Assembly (NCBI RefSeq): GCF_019308355.1
Contig: NZ_JAAGKM010000001.1
Location: 186,001 to 250,000, forward strand
Direction of reading: 5' to 3'
Origin: Empedobacter falsenii
Lineage (GTDB): Bacteria > Bacteroidota > Bacteroidia > Flavobacteriales > Weeksellaceae
Length of the DNA stretch: 64,000 nucleotides
The first letter of the stretch is position 1. Every line of letters begins with the position of its first letter. A program made the position numbers and the translations under genes. The notes beneath the pieces were generated by a model, which did not search any database, was not told the origin of the DNA, and saw nothing but the letters and a program-made list of their open reading frames with translations. Positions 44,679-54,058 of the stretch are shown here, piece after piece.

Positions 44679-45947
44679 TTATCTTGAAACTTTGGTCGAA
44701 AGTTTTGCTGTTGTTTTTGGTACAATTGGTTTTTGATGCAATCTCATCGAATCTTTATTTGGTGCTTTTAGCGGATAAGTTCCTGTAAGTCCAGCCAATT
44801 TAAATGCACTATATATATTCTTATTCTGCTTGTTTCCTAATGCAATTACCGTAAATTGATTGTTAACATCGTGTACAAAAACTGTGTTATTCCCGTGCCA
44901 CCAACCATTGTGATACAATAATTTTTTACCATTGTCATATTCTAACAAGCGCATTCCAAGCCCATAATTTTTGAAACCTTTCTGCTCGTAACTATATCCT
45001 TTGAAAGCTTCTTTCTTGATCTTCTTCGGTAAAAAATCGTCTGAATACATGGCAACATCTAACTTGTAAAGATCTCTTGGCGTTGAGTAGATATTTTTGT
45101 CTCCATATGTGCGGTCAAAATCATCCCAAGCCCACTCGTAACCATTGTATTTGTAAGAACGAGCTACTGTATCTTTATCGCGATCATACTCAAAAACAAA
45201 GGTGTTATTCATCTCAAGAGGGTCAAAAACCATGTATTTCATTGCTTTCGGATAAGGTATTTTCATAATCTTTTCGATTACTAAAGCAAGGAAAGCGAAG
45301 TTGGTGTTCGAGTAATAAAACCCTTTGTCTGCGGGACGAATTTGTTTAACGTCAAATTCTCTAAAGATATCTAACACATCTTGATTAGAAATTGGTTTCT
45401 CGCGATCCATCATTACCTTCTTGTTATTCCACAAAACGTTGGCATAATTTGGCAAACCACTGCGGTGATTTAGCAAATTACGAACCGTGATATCATCGTA
45501 AGGAAAACCTTCTAATATTGTATTTACTTTTTGATCTAATTTGATTTTACCTTTCTCGACCAGCTTAAGTATCGCCATAGATGTAAAGACTTTCGAGATA
45601 GATGCTATATGAATTGGCGTTTCGGCAGTGATTGGACGCTTATGTCTTTCGTCTGCCATCCCTTGATATTGCTCTAAAAGTACTTGCCCGTTCTTCACAA
45701 CCAACAAACCTCCGCTCACTTTCCCGTTAACCCAAAAGTCTTTATAATAGGTGTTTAGTTTATTTCTGTAATCATTAAGTTCTGCTTGTGTGTACTTCAT
45801 TGGCTTGAAATCTGCTTTCCAATCCAACGAATCATAGCGCAAAGCATGAGGATCCTTCTTTCTAACTTCTTCTTTTTGTTCGTTTTTCTTGCTACAGCTT
45901 CCCATAAACAGCATTGCAGAAGCAAGAACAACCGCTACATATTTCAT
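44679..45947 (-). CDS. serine hydrolase lipoprotein, class C beta-lactamase-like
   Basis: The 422-residue protein has a lipobox (FMGSC, Cys18) and a class C beta-lactamase/esterase fold. The Ser-x-x-Lys motif is Ser116-Ile-Ser-Lys119, with Tyr-Ser-Asn in FYYSNTNF and a His-Asn-Gly segment in place of Lys-Thr-Gly. This pattern is typical of DD-peptidase or esterase relatives and not of resistance enzymes, so no beta-lactam claim is made. Confidence 0.88.
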   Translation of the reverse strand: MKYVAVVLASAMLFMGSCSKKNEQKEEVRKKDPHALRYDSLDWKADFKPMKYTQAELNDYRNKLNTYYKDFWVNGKVSGGLLVVKNGQVLLEQYQGMADERHKRPITAETPIHIASISKVFTSMAILKLVEKGKIKLDQKVNTILEGFPYDDITVRNLLNHRSGLPNYANVLWNNKKVMMDREKPISNQDVLDIFREFDVKQIRPADKGFYYSNTNFAFLALVIEKIMKIPYPKAMKYMVFDPLEMNNTFVFEYDRDKDTVARSYKYNGYEWAWDDFDRTYGDKNIYSTPRDLYKLDVAMYSDDFLPKKIKKEAFKGYSYEQKGFKNYGLGMRLLEYDNGKKLLYHNGWWHGNNTVFVHDVNNQFTVIALGNKQNKNIYSAFKLAGLTGTYPLKAPNKDSMRLHQKPIVPKTTAKLSTKVSR

Positions 45948-46035
45948 GTGTTTTTTCTTAATCTTATTGTTTGTTTCTACTAAAGTATATATTTATTTGT
46001 GGAATAGTTACCCGTTTAGAAACATTAAGTTTTTT

Positions 46036-46779
46036 TTATGATTTGTGCGAAAGTTGAGACTTAAACTCGCCTAAGATGACACTTGTTGCAACAGCTACGT
46101 TGAGACTTTCGGTAGAACCATTTTTCCCAAAGAACGGAATACTTAGTTTGTTTGTCGTTAACTTCTCGATTTCTGGAGAAATTCCATTCGCTTCGTTCCC
46201 CATTACCAAGATACCTTCTTGTGGAAGTATTTGTTCATAAATAGATTCTCCTTCCATAAAAGTCCCGAAAATGTTTCCTTTATAGTCAGACAAGTATTTC
46301 TCCAAATCGATATAATGAACTTTCACTCGTGTAAAAGAGCCCATTGTCGACATCACAACTTTTGGGTTGTACATATCAACAGATTCTTTGGTACACAAAA
46401 TATCCTCTACACCAAACCAATCAGCCAAGCGGATAATTGTTCCTAAATTACCTGGATCTCGAATATCATCCAACGCAATCGACAAACCTTTTAATTGGAT
46501 ATTTTCATCATAATTTGGTAATTCACAAAGTGCAAGACCAACATTAGGAGTTGTTAAGAAACTGATCTTTTTCAACTCTTTTTCTTCTATAAATGTCTTT
46601 TTTATGTGTGTTGCTTCGGGCCAAAAGTCTTCAATTATAAATAATTCTTTAATATTTATAGAACTTTTTATAACTTCCCCAATATTTTTAACACCTTCTA
46701 CGACAAACAAATTATATTTTTGTCTATATTTTTTAGAACCCAGAGAAGTTATTATCTTAATAACGTTATTTGATAACAT
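46036..46779 (-). CDS. TrmH/SpoU-family RNA 2'-O-methyltransferase
   Basis: The 247-residue protein has an N-terminal substrate domain (YNLFVVEGVKNI) and the SPOUT knot: LDDIRDPGNLGTIIRLADW, GNEANGISPEIE and NVAVATSVILGEF. It modifies tRNA or rRNA; the target cannot be chosen. Its ATG lies only four bases from the start of the tamL-like gene on the other strand, so their promoters must lie in each other's coding part. Confidence 0.92.
   Translation of the reverse strand: MLSNNVIKIITSLGSKKYRQKYNLFVVEGVKNIGEVIKSSINIKELFIIEDFWPEATHIKKTFIEEKELKKISFLTTPNVGLALCELPNYDENIQLKGLSIALDDIRDPGNLGTIIRLADWFGVEDILCTKESVDMYNPKVVMSTMGSFTRVKVHYIDLEKYLSDYKGNIFGTFMEGESIYEQILPQEGILVMGNEANGISPEIEKLTTNKLSIPFFGKNGSTESLNVAVATSVILGEFKSQLSHKS
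46715..46722 (+). promoter_or_regulatory. -7 element for tamL, inside trmH
   Basis: TATTTTTG matches TAnnTTTG. It lies 61 bases before the tamL ATG, within the first codons of trmH. Confidence 0.5.
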
Positions 46780-46783
46780 ATTT

Positions 46784-49387
46784 ATGCAAAAAAAAATTAC
46801 AACAAATATAACACTTATCTCTTGTTTAGGTTTACTTTTTTATAGCTGTAGTACAACTAAAAAAGTACCTGAAGGAGAATATTTGTTTGTAAAGAACAAA
46901 TTTATCTACGATAAAGAAGATCCCGATATTAAGAAGAAAAAAACTATAATCAACAAAGATTTAAGTGATTATGTGAAACAAAAACCAGCTGGTAAGTTCC
47001 TTGGTTTTTTCCCTCTTTGGCAATGGGTTTATAATTGGTCTCCTGCAAAATTTGATGAAACTTTTCAGGAATATTATCGACAAGATGCTTCGGTTCGTAA
47101 CCAAAAATTATTGGACAGTTTACTAACGAAGAATAATCTTAGCGAATATGTTGGGCACAGTTTATGGAAAGAACGTCTTTATTATAGTCAAGGTGAGGCT
47201 CCAGTTTTGTTGGATGAACAACAATCAGAATTTTCGGCAAAGAACTTAAATAGATTATTTCATGACAAAGGTTATTTCGATTCGAAAGTAGCTGTTTCTT
47301 ATGACAAAGATTCTGTTGCGAAAAAAGCAGAAACTATTTATGATATTAAGTTAGGGGAACCTTCTTATATCGAAACATATGATCAAAAAATATCTGATCA
47401 AAAAATAGAAGAATATCTTAATTCTTCTATTGGAAAACAAACTGTTTTGCATGCTGGAGATCAATATAATTTTGACAAATTTGAAGAAGAACGCGATCGT
47501 ATCATCGATTTGTTAAAGAATAGAGGTTACTATGATTTTAATGATTTGGGCGAAGATTTATATTTTGAAGCGGATACATTAAAAAGTAATAAACGCCTTG
47601 ATGTGACGATGTTTATTGATAAATATATTCAAGATTCGTTGAAAACGGATAGTATTACACCTTTTACACAATATCGTTTTGGAAAGATAAATATTTATGC
47701 AGATTCTCGCAGTTTTGTTGATGATGAAAGTAAATTAATCAAAGAAGAATATAAAGATTATAACGTTTTATATACAAAAGAGCCAGAATATCGACCAAGA
47801 TATTTTACAGATGCATTTGTAATTCGTCCTGGTCAACTGTATCGTCAACGACAAGAAATTCAGACAAAACGTAATATTTTCAAGAAAGAGAACATTAACT
47901 TACATGGATTTCGAATTAATAAACAAGATTCTATACTAAATGTAGACGTTTTCTTTACGCCAAAAAAGAAATATGACTTGAATCTCTTTGTCGAAAGTTA
48001 TGCTTCTCGCTACATGAACTTTGCAATTTCTCCCGGGATGACTTTAACTTCGAGAAATTTATTTGGAGGAGGAGAAAATTTAGAAACAACTTTGAAAGGA
48101 ACTTTAGGTTCTGTCAACAAAGATTTCTCAATGAATAAAGCATTCTTAAATGCTTACGAAATCGCTATCGAAACAAAGTTGAAATTTCCTTATTTATTAA
48201 CACCAATTAATCTTGATAATATTTTACCAAAACGTTTTACTGCCGAATCTGCTATTCGAATGAATGCAAGTACGCAGAAAAATGTAGGTTTAGACAAAAC
48301 GACTTATGGTTTTGGTTTTGATATGGATATTTCGAGTTCGGAGTTTCAACACAAAGTTTCTTTGTTTAACACAGAATTTATTAGTAACCGAAAAAAAGAT
48401 CGCTATTATGAAGTGTTTACAAAAGATAATAATACAAAAAACGAAGTAAAAGATTTATACTACGCATACAATCCTAATGCACCAATTTATCTAACGGACG
48501 ATGAATTAACAGACGCAATCGAGGCTGACAAAGGATTCCAAAGTTCATTAACTGGAGAAAACGCAAAGTTGTATGTTGATTTTGAGAATATGTTATATAG
48601 AAAAGCTAATATTTCCCAAAATGTATTAATCAACTCTTTTATCTATCAATTTACATTTAATCAAGAAAATTCATTTCGACCAAAAAGTAATCCTTGGTTT
48701 ATTCAAGCGAGAATTGAATTAGCCGGAAATGTATTAAGAGGTTTAGACAAAGCTTTTGGCTTTAATAAAGCTGAACCTGATCGAGACGGAAATCAAGCAG
48801 GTTTGATCTTTGGAATTCCTTATTCTCAATTCGTAAAATTTGATGTGGATGTTAGACGAAAATTCAAATTAAATTCAAATTCTAGCGTAGCGGGACGTTT
48901 CTTATTCGGAATCATTCAACCATATGGAAACTCAGATGTTGCACCCTTCGTAAGAAGTTATTCGGCTGGAGGAGCAAATGATGTTCGTGGTTGGGCACCG
49001 TTAACTTTAGGTCCTGGAAGTAAACCACGTATCGATTCTAAAAATCAAAGTTTAGAATTTGAAAGCATGAAATTATTATTCAATGCTGAATATCGCTTCA
49101 ATCTTTTTGGAAGTTTGGAAGGTGCTTATTTTCTTGATGCTGGTAATATTTGGGGTGTTAATAAAAATCGTCCAGAAACATTATTTAAGTTCAAAGATTT
49201 TTACAAAGAATTCGGAATTGGTTCTGGATTAGGTTTCCGTTATCACATTGGTACGTTTGCAATTGTAAGATTTGATTTGGGTTACAAAATTTATGACCCT
49301 TCTTATGAATTAGGTGATCGCTGGCAATTTGACAATTTTAATTTGCTTAAACCAAGAATCCACTTCGGAATTAATTATCCTTTCTAA
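46784..49387 (+). CDS. tamL: TamL-like outer-membrane assembly lipoprotein (BamA/TamA family)
   Basis: TamA-family proteins help build the outer membrane; Bacteroidota have a lipidated form, TamL. The 867-residue protein has a lipobox (LFYSC, Cys22), then Tyr- and Asp-rich POTRA-like repeats (about 100-430) and a C-terminal beta-barrel with the surface-antigen motif YSAGGANDVRGWAPLTLGPG and final GINYPF. The start was moved 60 codons in from the longest frame, to the Met before the lipoprotein signal. A matching TamB gene is not in the window. Confidence 0.88.
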   Translation: MQKKITTNITLISCLGLLFYSCSTTKKVPEGEYLFVKNKFIYDKEDPDIKKKKTIINKDLSDYVKQKPAGKFLGFFPLWQWVYNWSPAKFDETFQEYYRQDASVRNQKLLDSLLTKNNLSEYVGHSLWKERLYYSQGEAPVLLDEQQSEFSAKNLNRLFHDKGYFDSKVAVSYDKDSVAKKAETIYDIKLGEPSYIETYDQKISDQKIEEYLNSSIGKQTVLHAGDQYNFDKFEEERDRIIDLLKNRGYYDFNDLGEDLYFEADTLKSNKRLDVTMFIDKYIQDSLKTDSITPFTQYRFGKINIYADSRSFVDDESKLIKEEYKDYNVLYTKEPEYRPRYFTDAFVIRPGQLYRQRQEIQTKRNIFKKENINLHGFRINKQDSILNVDVFFTPKKKYDLNLFVESYASRYMNFAISPGMTLTSRNLFGGGENLETTLKGTLGSVNKDFSMNKAFLNAYEIAIETKLKFPYLLTPINLDNILPKRFTAESAIRMNASTQKNVGLDKTTYGFGFDMDISSSEFQHKVSLFNTEFISNRKKDRYYEVFTKDNNTKNEVKDLYYAYNPNAPIYLTDDELTDAIEADKGFQSSLTGENAKLYVDFENMLYRKANISQNVLINSFIYQFTFNQENSFRPKSNPWFIQARIELAGNVLRGLDKAFGFNKAEPDRDGNQAGLIFGIPYSQFVKFDVDVRRKFKLNSNSSVAGRFLFGIIQPYGNSDVAPFVRSYSAGGANDVRGWAPLTLGPGSKPRIDSKNQSLEFESMKLLFNAEYRFNLFGSLEGAYFLDAGNIWGVNKNRPETLFKFKDFYKEFGIGSGLGFRYHIGTFAIVRFDLGYKIYDPSYELGDRWQFDNFNLLKPRIHFGINYPF
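46803..46810 (-). promoter_or_regulatory. -7 element for trmH, inside tamL
   Basis: The minus strand reads TATATTTG, a full TAnnTTTG match, 24 bases before the trmH start and inside the tamL signal-peptide codons. Confidence 0.5.
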
Positions 49388-49396
49388 AAAAACATC

Positions 49397-49404
49397 TATA
49401 TTTG
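49397..49404 (+). promoter_or_regulatory. -7 promoter element for fba
   Basis: TATATTTG lies 20 bases before the ATG of fba. It shows that the longer frame starting inside tamL is not used. Confidence 0.65.
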
Positions 49405-49424
49405 TTTCACAAAATACTAACATA

Positions 49425-50492
49425 ATGAGCAGAAAATTTCCTGCCGGTGTTGCTACCGGTTCATTAGTTCAAGACATTATCAATGATGCAAAAGCAAATC
49501 AATACGCTTTACCAGCGTGTAATGTCATCGGTTCAGATACTATTAACGCTGCAATGGAAGCTGCAGTTGAAGTAAACTCTCCGGTTATTATTCAATTTTC
49601 TAACGGAGGTGCTGCTTTTAATGCCGGAAAAGGATTAAAAGGAGAAAATCAACTTTCTGCTATCAAAGGTGCTATTGCGGGAGCAAAACATATTCACACT
49701 TTAGCTGAGTCTTACGGAGCTACTGTAATTTTACATACAGACCACTGTGCAAAAAAATTATTGCCTTGGATTGATGGAATTATGGACGCTAACGAAGAAC
49801 ATTTTAATAAATTCGGAAAGACTTTATTTAGTTCTCACATGTTAGATTTATCTGAAGAGCCTTTAGAAGAAAACGTAGAAAAGTGCAAAAGATACTTAGA
49901 AAGAATGTCTAAAGTTGGAATGACTTTGGAGATGGAATTAGGTATTACAGGTGGAGAAGAAGATGGTGTTGACAATTCTAATGTTGACAATTCTTTATTA
50001 TACACTCAACCAGAAGAAGTTGCTTACGTTTACGAAAACTTAAAATCTATTTCTGATAATTTCTGGATTGCAGCAGCATTTGGTAATGTACACGGTGTTT
50101 ACAAACCAGGAAATGTTGTATTGACTCCAAAAATTTTAGATAACTCTCAAAAATACATCAACGAAAAGTATGGTGTAGACAACGCTGTAAACTTCGTATT
50201 CCACGGAGGTTCTGGTTCTACGTTAGAAGAAATTAGAGAAGCAATTAGCTACGGAGTTATCAAAATGAACATTGATACAGATTTACAATATGCATTTATG
50301 GAAGGAATTCGTAAATATTTTGACGAAAATGCAGCTTATTTACAAGGACAAATTGGAAATCCTGAAGGTCCAGAATCTCCTAACAAAAAATATTATGATC
50401 CACGCGTGTGGTTAAGAGCTGGAGAAGTTACTTTCAAAGACAGATTAATTCAAGCTTTTCACGATTTAAATAATGTTAATACTTTAGGATAA
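49425..50492 (+). CDS. fba: fructose-bisphosphate aldolase, class II
   Basis: FBA II splits fructose-1,6-bisphosphate with a zinc ion. The 355-residue protein shows the zinc-binding [13 protein letters not shown], the EGGxE-type segment ([13 protein letters not shown]), FVFHGGSGS and [11 protein letters not shown]. The start at the Met before Ser-Arg-Lys was fixed by family fit and the -7 element. Confidence 0.96.
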   Translation: MSRKFPAGVATGSLVQDIINDAKANQYALPACNVIGSDTINAAMEAAVEVNSPVIIQFSNGGAAFNAGKGLKGENQLSAIKGAIAGAKHIHTLAESYGATVILHTDHCAKKLLPWIDGIMDANEEHFNKFGKTLFSSHMLDLSEEPLEENVEKCKRYLERMSKVGMTLEMELGITGGEEDGVDNSNVDNSLLYTQPEEVAYVYENLKSISDNFWIAAAFGNVHGVYKPGNVVLTPKILDNSQKYINEKYGVDNAVNFVFHGGSGSTLEEIREAISYGVIKMNIDTDLQYAFMEGIRKYFDENAAYLQGQIGNPEGPESPNKKYYDPRVWLRAGEVTFKDRLIQAFHDLNNVNTLG

Positions 50493-50535
50493 TCTTTTCA
50501 CTAAGATTATTCTTACCCAAATAAAAACAGAGAAT

Positions 50536-51384
50536 ATGCCTTGGTTTATTAGAAGCAAGAAAAATATTACAACGCCTACAGAGTCTAAAAAAGACGTTAA
50601 AAAAGGCTTATGGTACAAAACACCATCAGGAAAAATTATTGAAACTGAAGAACTAAAAGCAAATGCGTATGTAAGTCCAGAGGATGATCATCACGTACAA
50701 ATTGGTTCTCAAGAATACTTCGATATCTTATTTGATGATAGTAAATTCACAGAATTAGATACAAAAGTAGAAAGTAAAGACCCATTAAATTGGACAGATA
50801 CAAAACCTTATAAAGATCGTTTAAAAGAGATTAAAAAGAAAACAGGTCTTACAGATTCTGTACGCAATGCTACCGGAAAAATACACGGTAGAGACATCAC
50901 GATTTCTTGTATGGATTTCAAATTTATTGGAGGGTCTTTAGGTTCTGTTATGGGAGAAAAAATTGCTCGTGCTATAGACTATTCTATCGAACATAAAACA
51001 CCTTTTGTTATTATTTCTCAATCTGGTGGAGCTCGTATGATGGAAGCTGCTATTTCATTAATGCAATTGGCAAAAGTAGAAGCTAAATTAATACAATTAG
51101 CAGAACATAATATTCCATATATTACAATTCTAACAAACCCTTCTTTTGGAGGAATCACAGCCTCTTTTGGATCTATAGGAGATGTAATCATGGCAGAACC
51201 TGGTGCATTAATTGGATTTGCTGGACCTCGTGTTATCAAAGAAACTATTGGTAGAGATTTACCAGAAGGATTCCAAACCTCTGAATTTTTATTAGAGAAA
51301 GGATTTGTTGATATGATTGTTCATCGTAAAAAAATGAAAGATAAAATTAAAAACGTGGCAGATATGTTAATGCCTATCAATTAA
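50536..51384 (+). CDS. accD: acetyl-CoA carboxylase carboxyltransferase subunit beta
   Basis: AccD with AccA forms the carboxyltransferase that makes malonyl-CoA. The 282-residue protein has [13 protein letters not shown], the SGGARMMEA oxyanion segment and GFAGPRV. The N-terminal zinc ribbon has lost its Cys: [11 protein letters not shown] and [11 protein letters not shown] replace the two Cys-x-x-Cys pairs, while the surrounding residues stay. This looks normal for flavobacteria. It follows fba by 43 bases. Confidence 0.95.
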   Translation: MPWFIRSKKNITTPTESKKDVKKGLWYKTPSGKIIETEELKANAYVSPEDDHHVQIGSQEYFDILFDDSKFTELDTKVESKDPLNWTDTKPYKDRLKEIKKKTGLTDSVRNATGKIHGRDITISCMDFKFIGGSLGSVMGEKIARAIDYSIEHKTPFVIISQSGGARMMEAAISLMQLAKVEAKLIQLAEHNIPYITILTNPSFGGITASFGSIGDVIMAEPGALIGFAGPRVIKETIGRDLPEGFQTSEFLLEKGFVDMIVHRKKMKDKIKNVADMLMPIN

Positions 51385-51453
51385 TTATAATGAGTGCAAC
51401 TATATAAATTCAGCTTTTTTTAAAATAATTTTTATTTTTAGAATTTGATTTTA

Positions 51454-51461
51454 TATATTTG
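51454..51461 (+). promoter_or_regulatory. -7 promoter element for the tRNA cluster
   Basis: TATATTTG lies ten bases before the first tRNA and so would start the transcript right at its leader. Confidence 0.6.
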
Positions 51462-51471
51462 CACTCCAATC

Positions 51472-51544
<73 letters not shown>

Positions 51545-51579
51545 CTTTGAAATATCAAAATTCAAAAAAATCAAATTTT

Positions 51580-51663
51580 GCCTTGGTGGTGGAATTGGTA
51601 GACACGCAGGACTTAAAATCCTGTGTCCATTAGGACGTGCGGGTTCAAGTCCCGCCTGAGGTA
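51580..51663 (+). tRNA. tRNA-Leu (TAA)
   Basis: The long variable arm (GTGTCCATTAGGACG) and the anticodon loop ACTTAAAATC with TAA identify Leu. The acceptor stem GCCTTGG pairs with CTGAGGT through several G-T pairs; the discriminator is A. Confidence 0.94.
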
Positions 51664-51693
51664 CTTTTTAATTTGATTTTTTACAATTTTTAC

Positions 51694-51766
51694 GCGGGAA
51701 TAGCTCAATTGGTAGAGCGTCAGCCTTCCAAGCTGAATGTTGCGAGTTCGAGTCTCGTTTCCCGCT
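51694..51766 (+). tRNA. tRNA-Gly (TCC)
   Basis: GCGGGAA and TTCCCGC form the acceptor stem, and the anticodon loop CTTCCAAG carries TCC. The discriminator is T. Last of the cluster, followed by a terminator. Confidence 0.96.
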
Positions 51767-51770
51767 CATA

Positions 51771-51803
51771 AAAAAGCCGAAGAAAATTTTCTTCGGCTTT
51801 TTC
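51771..51803 (+). terminator. intrinsic terminator after the tRNA cluster
   Basis: AAAAAGCCGAAGAAAA pairs with TTTTCTTCGGCTTTTT as an almost perfect palindrome. Confidence 0.85.
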
Positions 51804-51957
51804 TATTTAGAGTCTGTTTAAATTTATATTGCAAAAATGTTTATAAGTTATTTTTTAGTGAATAGAGGCAAATTTTGTAGTGATAGTGATTTACTATCGT
51901 TAAAAATTTAACGAATATGCAGCAAAAAAGAAGTATAAACAAATTATCAAATGAATT

Positions 51958-52269
51958 TTAATTCTCTTGCTCCTCTAATATTTTCTTATACTTCTTCCCT
52001 TCTATAAATTTTTTCTCAGCCCAAATTGTCCCACCTGGAACAACTCCAGCAAAAAAGAAAATAAGAAATATCGTCATATTCCAATTATACTTCTCCTTTA
52101 CCAAATAAAGAACCGCAACATATAAAAGAAATAAAACACCATGTATTTTCCCTGCATAAGGAACCCAAGACGGATCATCAAAAATATATTTTAAAGGCAT
52201 AGCTATAAAAAACAATACAACTGCAGATATAGCTTCTACATATCCAATAATCTTAAAGAATTTCAACAT
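51958..52269 (-). CDS. DUF3817 membrane protein
   Basis: The 103-residue protein has three hydrophobic segments (about 5-28, 42-60 and 67-85) and the YAGKIHGVLFLLYVAVL segment with a conserved His, as in DUF3817. Its function is not known. It stands alone in an AT-rich stretch between the tRNAs and a decayed gene fragment. Confidence 0.82.
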   Translation of the reverse strand: MLKFFKIIGYVEAISAVVLFFIAMPLKYIFDDPSWVPYAGKIHGVLFLLYVAVLYLVKEKYNWNMTIFLIFFFAGVVPGGTIWAEKKFIEGKKYKKILEEQEN

Positions 52270-52593
52270 TACTTTTAAATTTTTAAAAACAAAAATAATT
52301 TTTAAATATTAGACTACTACTATACTTCCCAATAATTAAAAATACTCTAAATAACTTCACACATTATAACAAAACAATAAAACACTTTTTATTACCATAT
52401 TATTTCTCATTTCTTTCTAAATATATTCTTGGGCAATCCCTACGGGTCGCGCTATTCATTTCAATCTTTTATAAATAAGCACGAAAATGATAACAAAGTA
52501 CAGTTTGTTACCTATTTAAAAAAGGATTTACATTACTATCGCTATTGCATGTTTAGATTTTGAAAAATTAAGAGCTTATTTAAAATTCATCTA
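52270..52593. other. AT-rich intergenic stretch with a GC-rich scar
   Basis: No gene is visible in these 324 bases. Around 52432-52455 a run GGGCAATCCCTACGGGTCGC followed by GC stands out by base composition and resembles repeat debris I associate with flavobacterial intergenic regions. Near 52573 GAGCTTATTTAAA resembles GAGTCTGTTTAAA at 51811 and could be a terminal remnant of an insertion element. Confidence 0.45.
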
Positions 52594-52870
52594 ATAATTT
52601 GTTTATACTATTTTTTGATAAAAATGAATAGAATATGAAGAAAAATAATTCCTTAAAATAGGAATATATATAAGATAAAGTTGTTTGCTTTTGTTAGTTC
52701 TAAATAGAACAATTCATAAACTTTTATAAGAATATTACTTGGATACAAATTCTTTGCCCATAAAACTTATTTTAAATTATTGAATATAAGTTATAAAACT
52801 TCGTATTTAACTGTATATAAGAGACACACTAAATATAAACTATTCTATTTACTTCCAAACGAAAAAATAA
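52594..52870 (-). pseudogene. decayed 3' fragment of an EmrB-type MFS gene
   Basis: Base for base this stretch follows the last ~280 bases of the intact MFS portion at 54307-54610, with many substitutions and small indels. Shared runs include GAAAAATAATTCCT, AAAATAGGAATA, ACAATTCATAA, GAATATAAGTT, ACTAAAT and CCAA-CGA-AAATAAA. No frame is open. The copy ends at the gldA terminator, so only about 90 codons of the original gene remain. Confidence 0.8.
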
Positions 52871-52900
52871 ATAAGCTCGCTTGGTTCAAGCGAGCTTATC
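52871..52900 (-). terminator. intrinsic terminator after gldA
   Basis: ATAAGCTCGCTT and AAGCGAGCTTAT pair around GGTTC; an AT-rich tail follows on the minus strand. Confidence 0.8.
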
Positions 52901-52924
52901 TAATTATAAAATATTAATAATTAA

Positions 52925-54022
52925 TTATTTAATTGAAGTGCTTAAAAGATCAAGACCTATTAAAGCATTTGCGATTTGTTCTGCTGTAAAATTAGGGCTT
53001 AGATTATGCAATGTATCATTTTCATCATTTGCTTTTTCTCCTATTTTCACTAATTCCTTATAATCCAATTTATCAAGATGCATTTCCTTTAATGTAGTAG
53101 GCATATTAATTGAACGATAGAATTTAATATACTTTATAATTTCTTTATCCGAACGAGCTTCAAGAACCATTTGAGTAAGTGTACCATAGGCAACTTTTTC
53201 TCCATGTGTTAACTCATGTATCTTTCCAGAAACAGCAGTAAAACCATTATGAATAGCATGAGCTGCTGCTAGTCCTGCGTTTTCAAATCCCAATCCCGAA
53301 AGTAAAGTATTTGCTTCTATTACAGCTTCTACAGCAGGTGTCACTATTTTCTTTTCAACTGCTTTATAAGCGCTATATCCATATTCTAATAATGTTTCTT
53401 CACAAACTTTAGCAATAGCTAAACCTGCTATACTTTGTTGTCCACCAACCATAGATTGTGAATTTGTACGATTTACAGCTTTTGCTTCTACATATGTTGC
53501 TAATCCATCTGCTATACCCGATGCAAAAAAGCGAACAGGAGCTTGCGCACAGATATAGCTATCTACAAACACTAAATCAGGGTTTTTTCTGTAAAAACGA
53601 TAATCTTCAAAAATACCTTTATCAGAATAAATAACGGACAATCCACTAGTAGGAGCATCTGTAGATGCTAACGTTGGAACGATAATAACAGGTAATTTCA
53701 AATCATCAGCAATAGCTTTGGCAGAATCAAGTGTTTTTCCTCCACCTAATCCTATAATCATATTGACATTTTTTTCTTTTGCAATATCTGAAAGTCTAGA
53801 AATTTCCTTTTTTGAAGATTCTCCTCCAAAAATTTCATAATGGTATTCTACTTTTTCTTTGTCTAACGATGAAGCGATACTCTTTTTAACAAGTTTCCAA
53901 ACAACATCATCCGCAATTAAAAATGCTTTTTTACCAAATGGAACAATATGTTCACCTAATTCTTCAATAATGTTCATTCCCTGAATATATTTACCTGGGG
54001 AAGAAAAAATTATTTTGTTCAT
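52925..54022 (-). CDS. gldA: glycerol dehydrogenase (NAD+)
   Basis: GldA oxidises glycerol to dihydroxyacetone with zinc. The 365-residue protein matches E. coli GldA over its length: SPGKYIQG at the N-terminus, the NAD motif GLGGGKTLDSAKA, VPTLASTDAPTS, the zinc Asp in ASGIADGLATY and the two zinc His in AAAHAIHNG and LTHGEKVAYG. Its promoter has three 11-bp direct repeats next to the -7 element, which suggests regulation. No dihydroxyacetone kinase lies nearby. Confidence 0.93.
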   Translation of the reverse strand: MNKIIFSSPGKYIQGMNIIEELGEHIVPFGKKAFLIADDVVWKLVKKSIASSLDKEKVEYHYEIFGGESSKKEISRLSDIAKEKNVNMIIGLGGGKTLDSAKAIADDLKLPVIIVPTLASTDAPTSGLSVIYSDKGIFEDYRFYRKNPDLVFVDSYICAQAPVRFFASGIADGLATYVEAKAVNRTNSQSMVGGQQSIAGLAIAKVCEETLLEYGYSAYKAVEKKIVTPAVEAVIEANTLLSGLGFENAGLAAAHAIHNGFTAVSGKIHELTHGEKVAYGTLTQMVLEARSDKEIIKYIKFYRSINMPTTLKEMHLDKLDYKELVKIGEKANDENDTLHNLSPNFTAEQIANALIGLDLLSTSIK

Positions 54023-54039
54023 ATTTTTAAGTTTTCAAC

Positions 54040-54047
54040 AAAGTTAA
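54040..54047 (-). promoter_or_regulatory. -7 promoter element for gldA
   Basis: The minus strand reads TAACTTTG, a full TAnnTTTG match, 17 bases before the gldA ATG. The tandem repeats begin 11 bases upstream, so they cover the -33 area. Confidence 0.6.
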
Positions 54048-54058
54048 AAAAAATAATG

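Noticed and set aside
44679-45947. Serine hydrolase as an antibiotic-resistance beta-lactamase
   Set aside because: The third motif is His-Asn-Gly instead of Lys-Thr-Gly and the length and lipobox fit esterase/peptidase-like relatives.
46604-46783. A 60-residue extension of the TamL-like protein
   Set aside because: It is antisense to trmH; the lipoprotein signal begins at 46784.
49314-49424. A 37-residue extension of the aldolase
   Set aside because: It lies inside tamL in another frame, and a promoter element sits between it and the true start.
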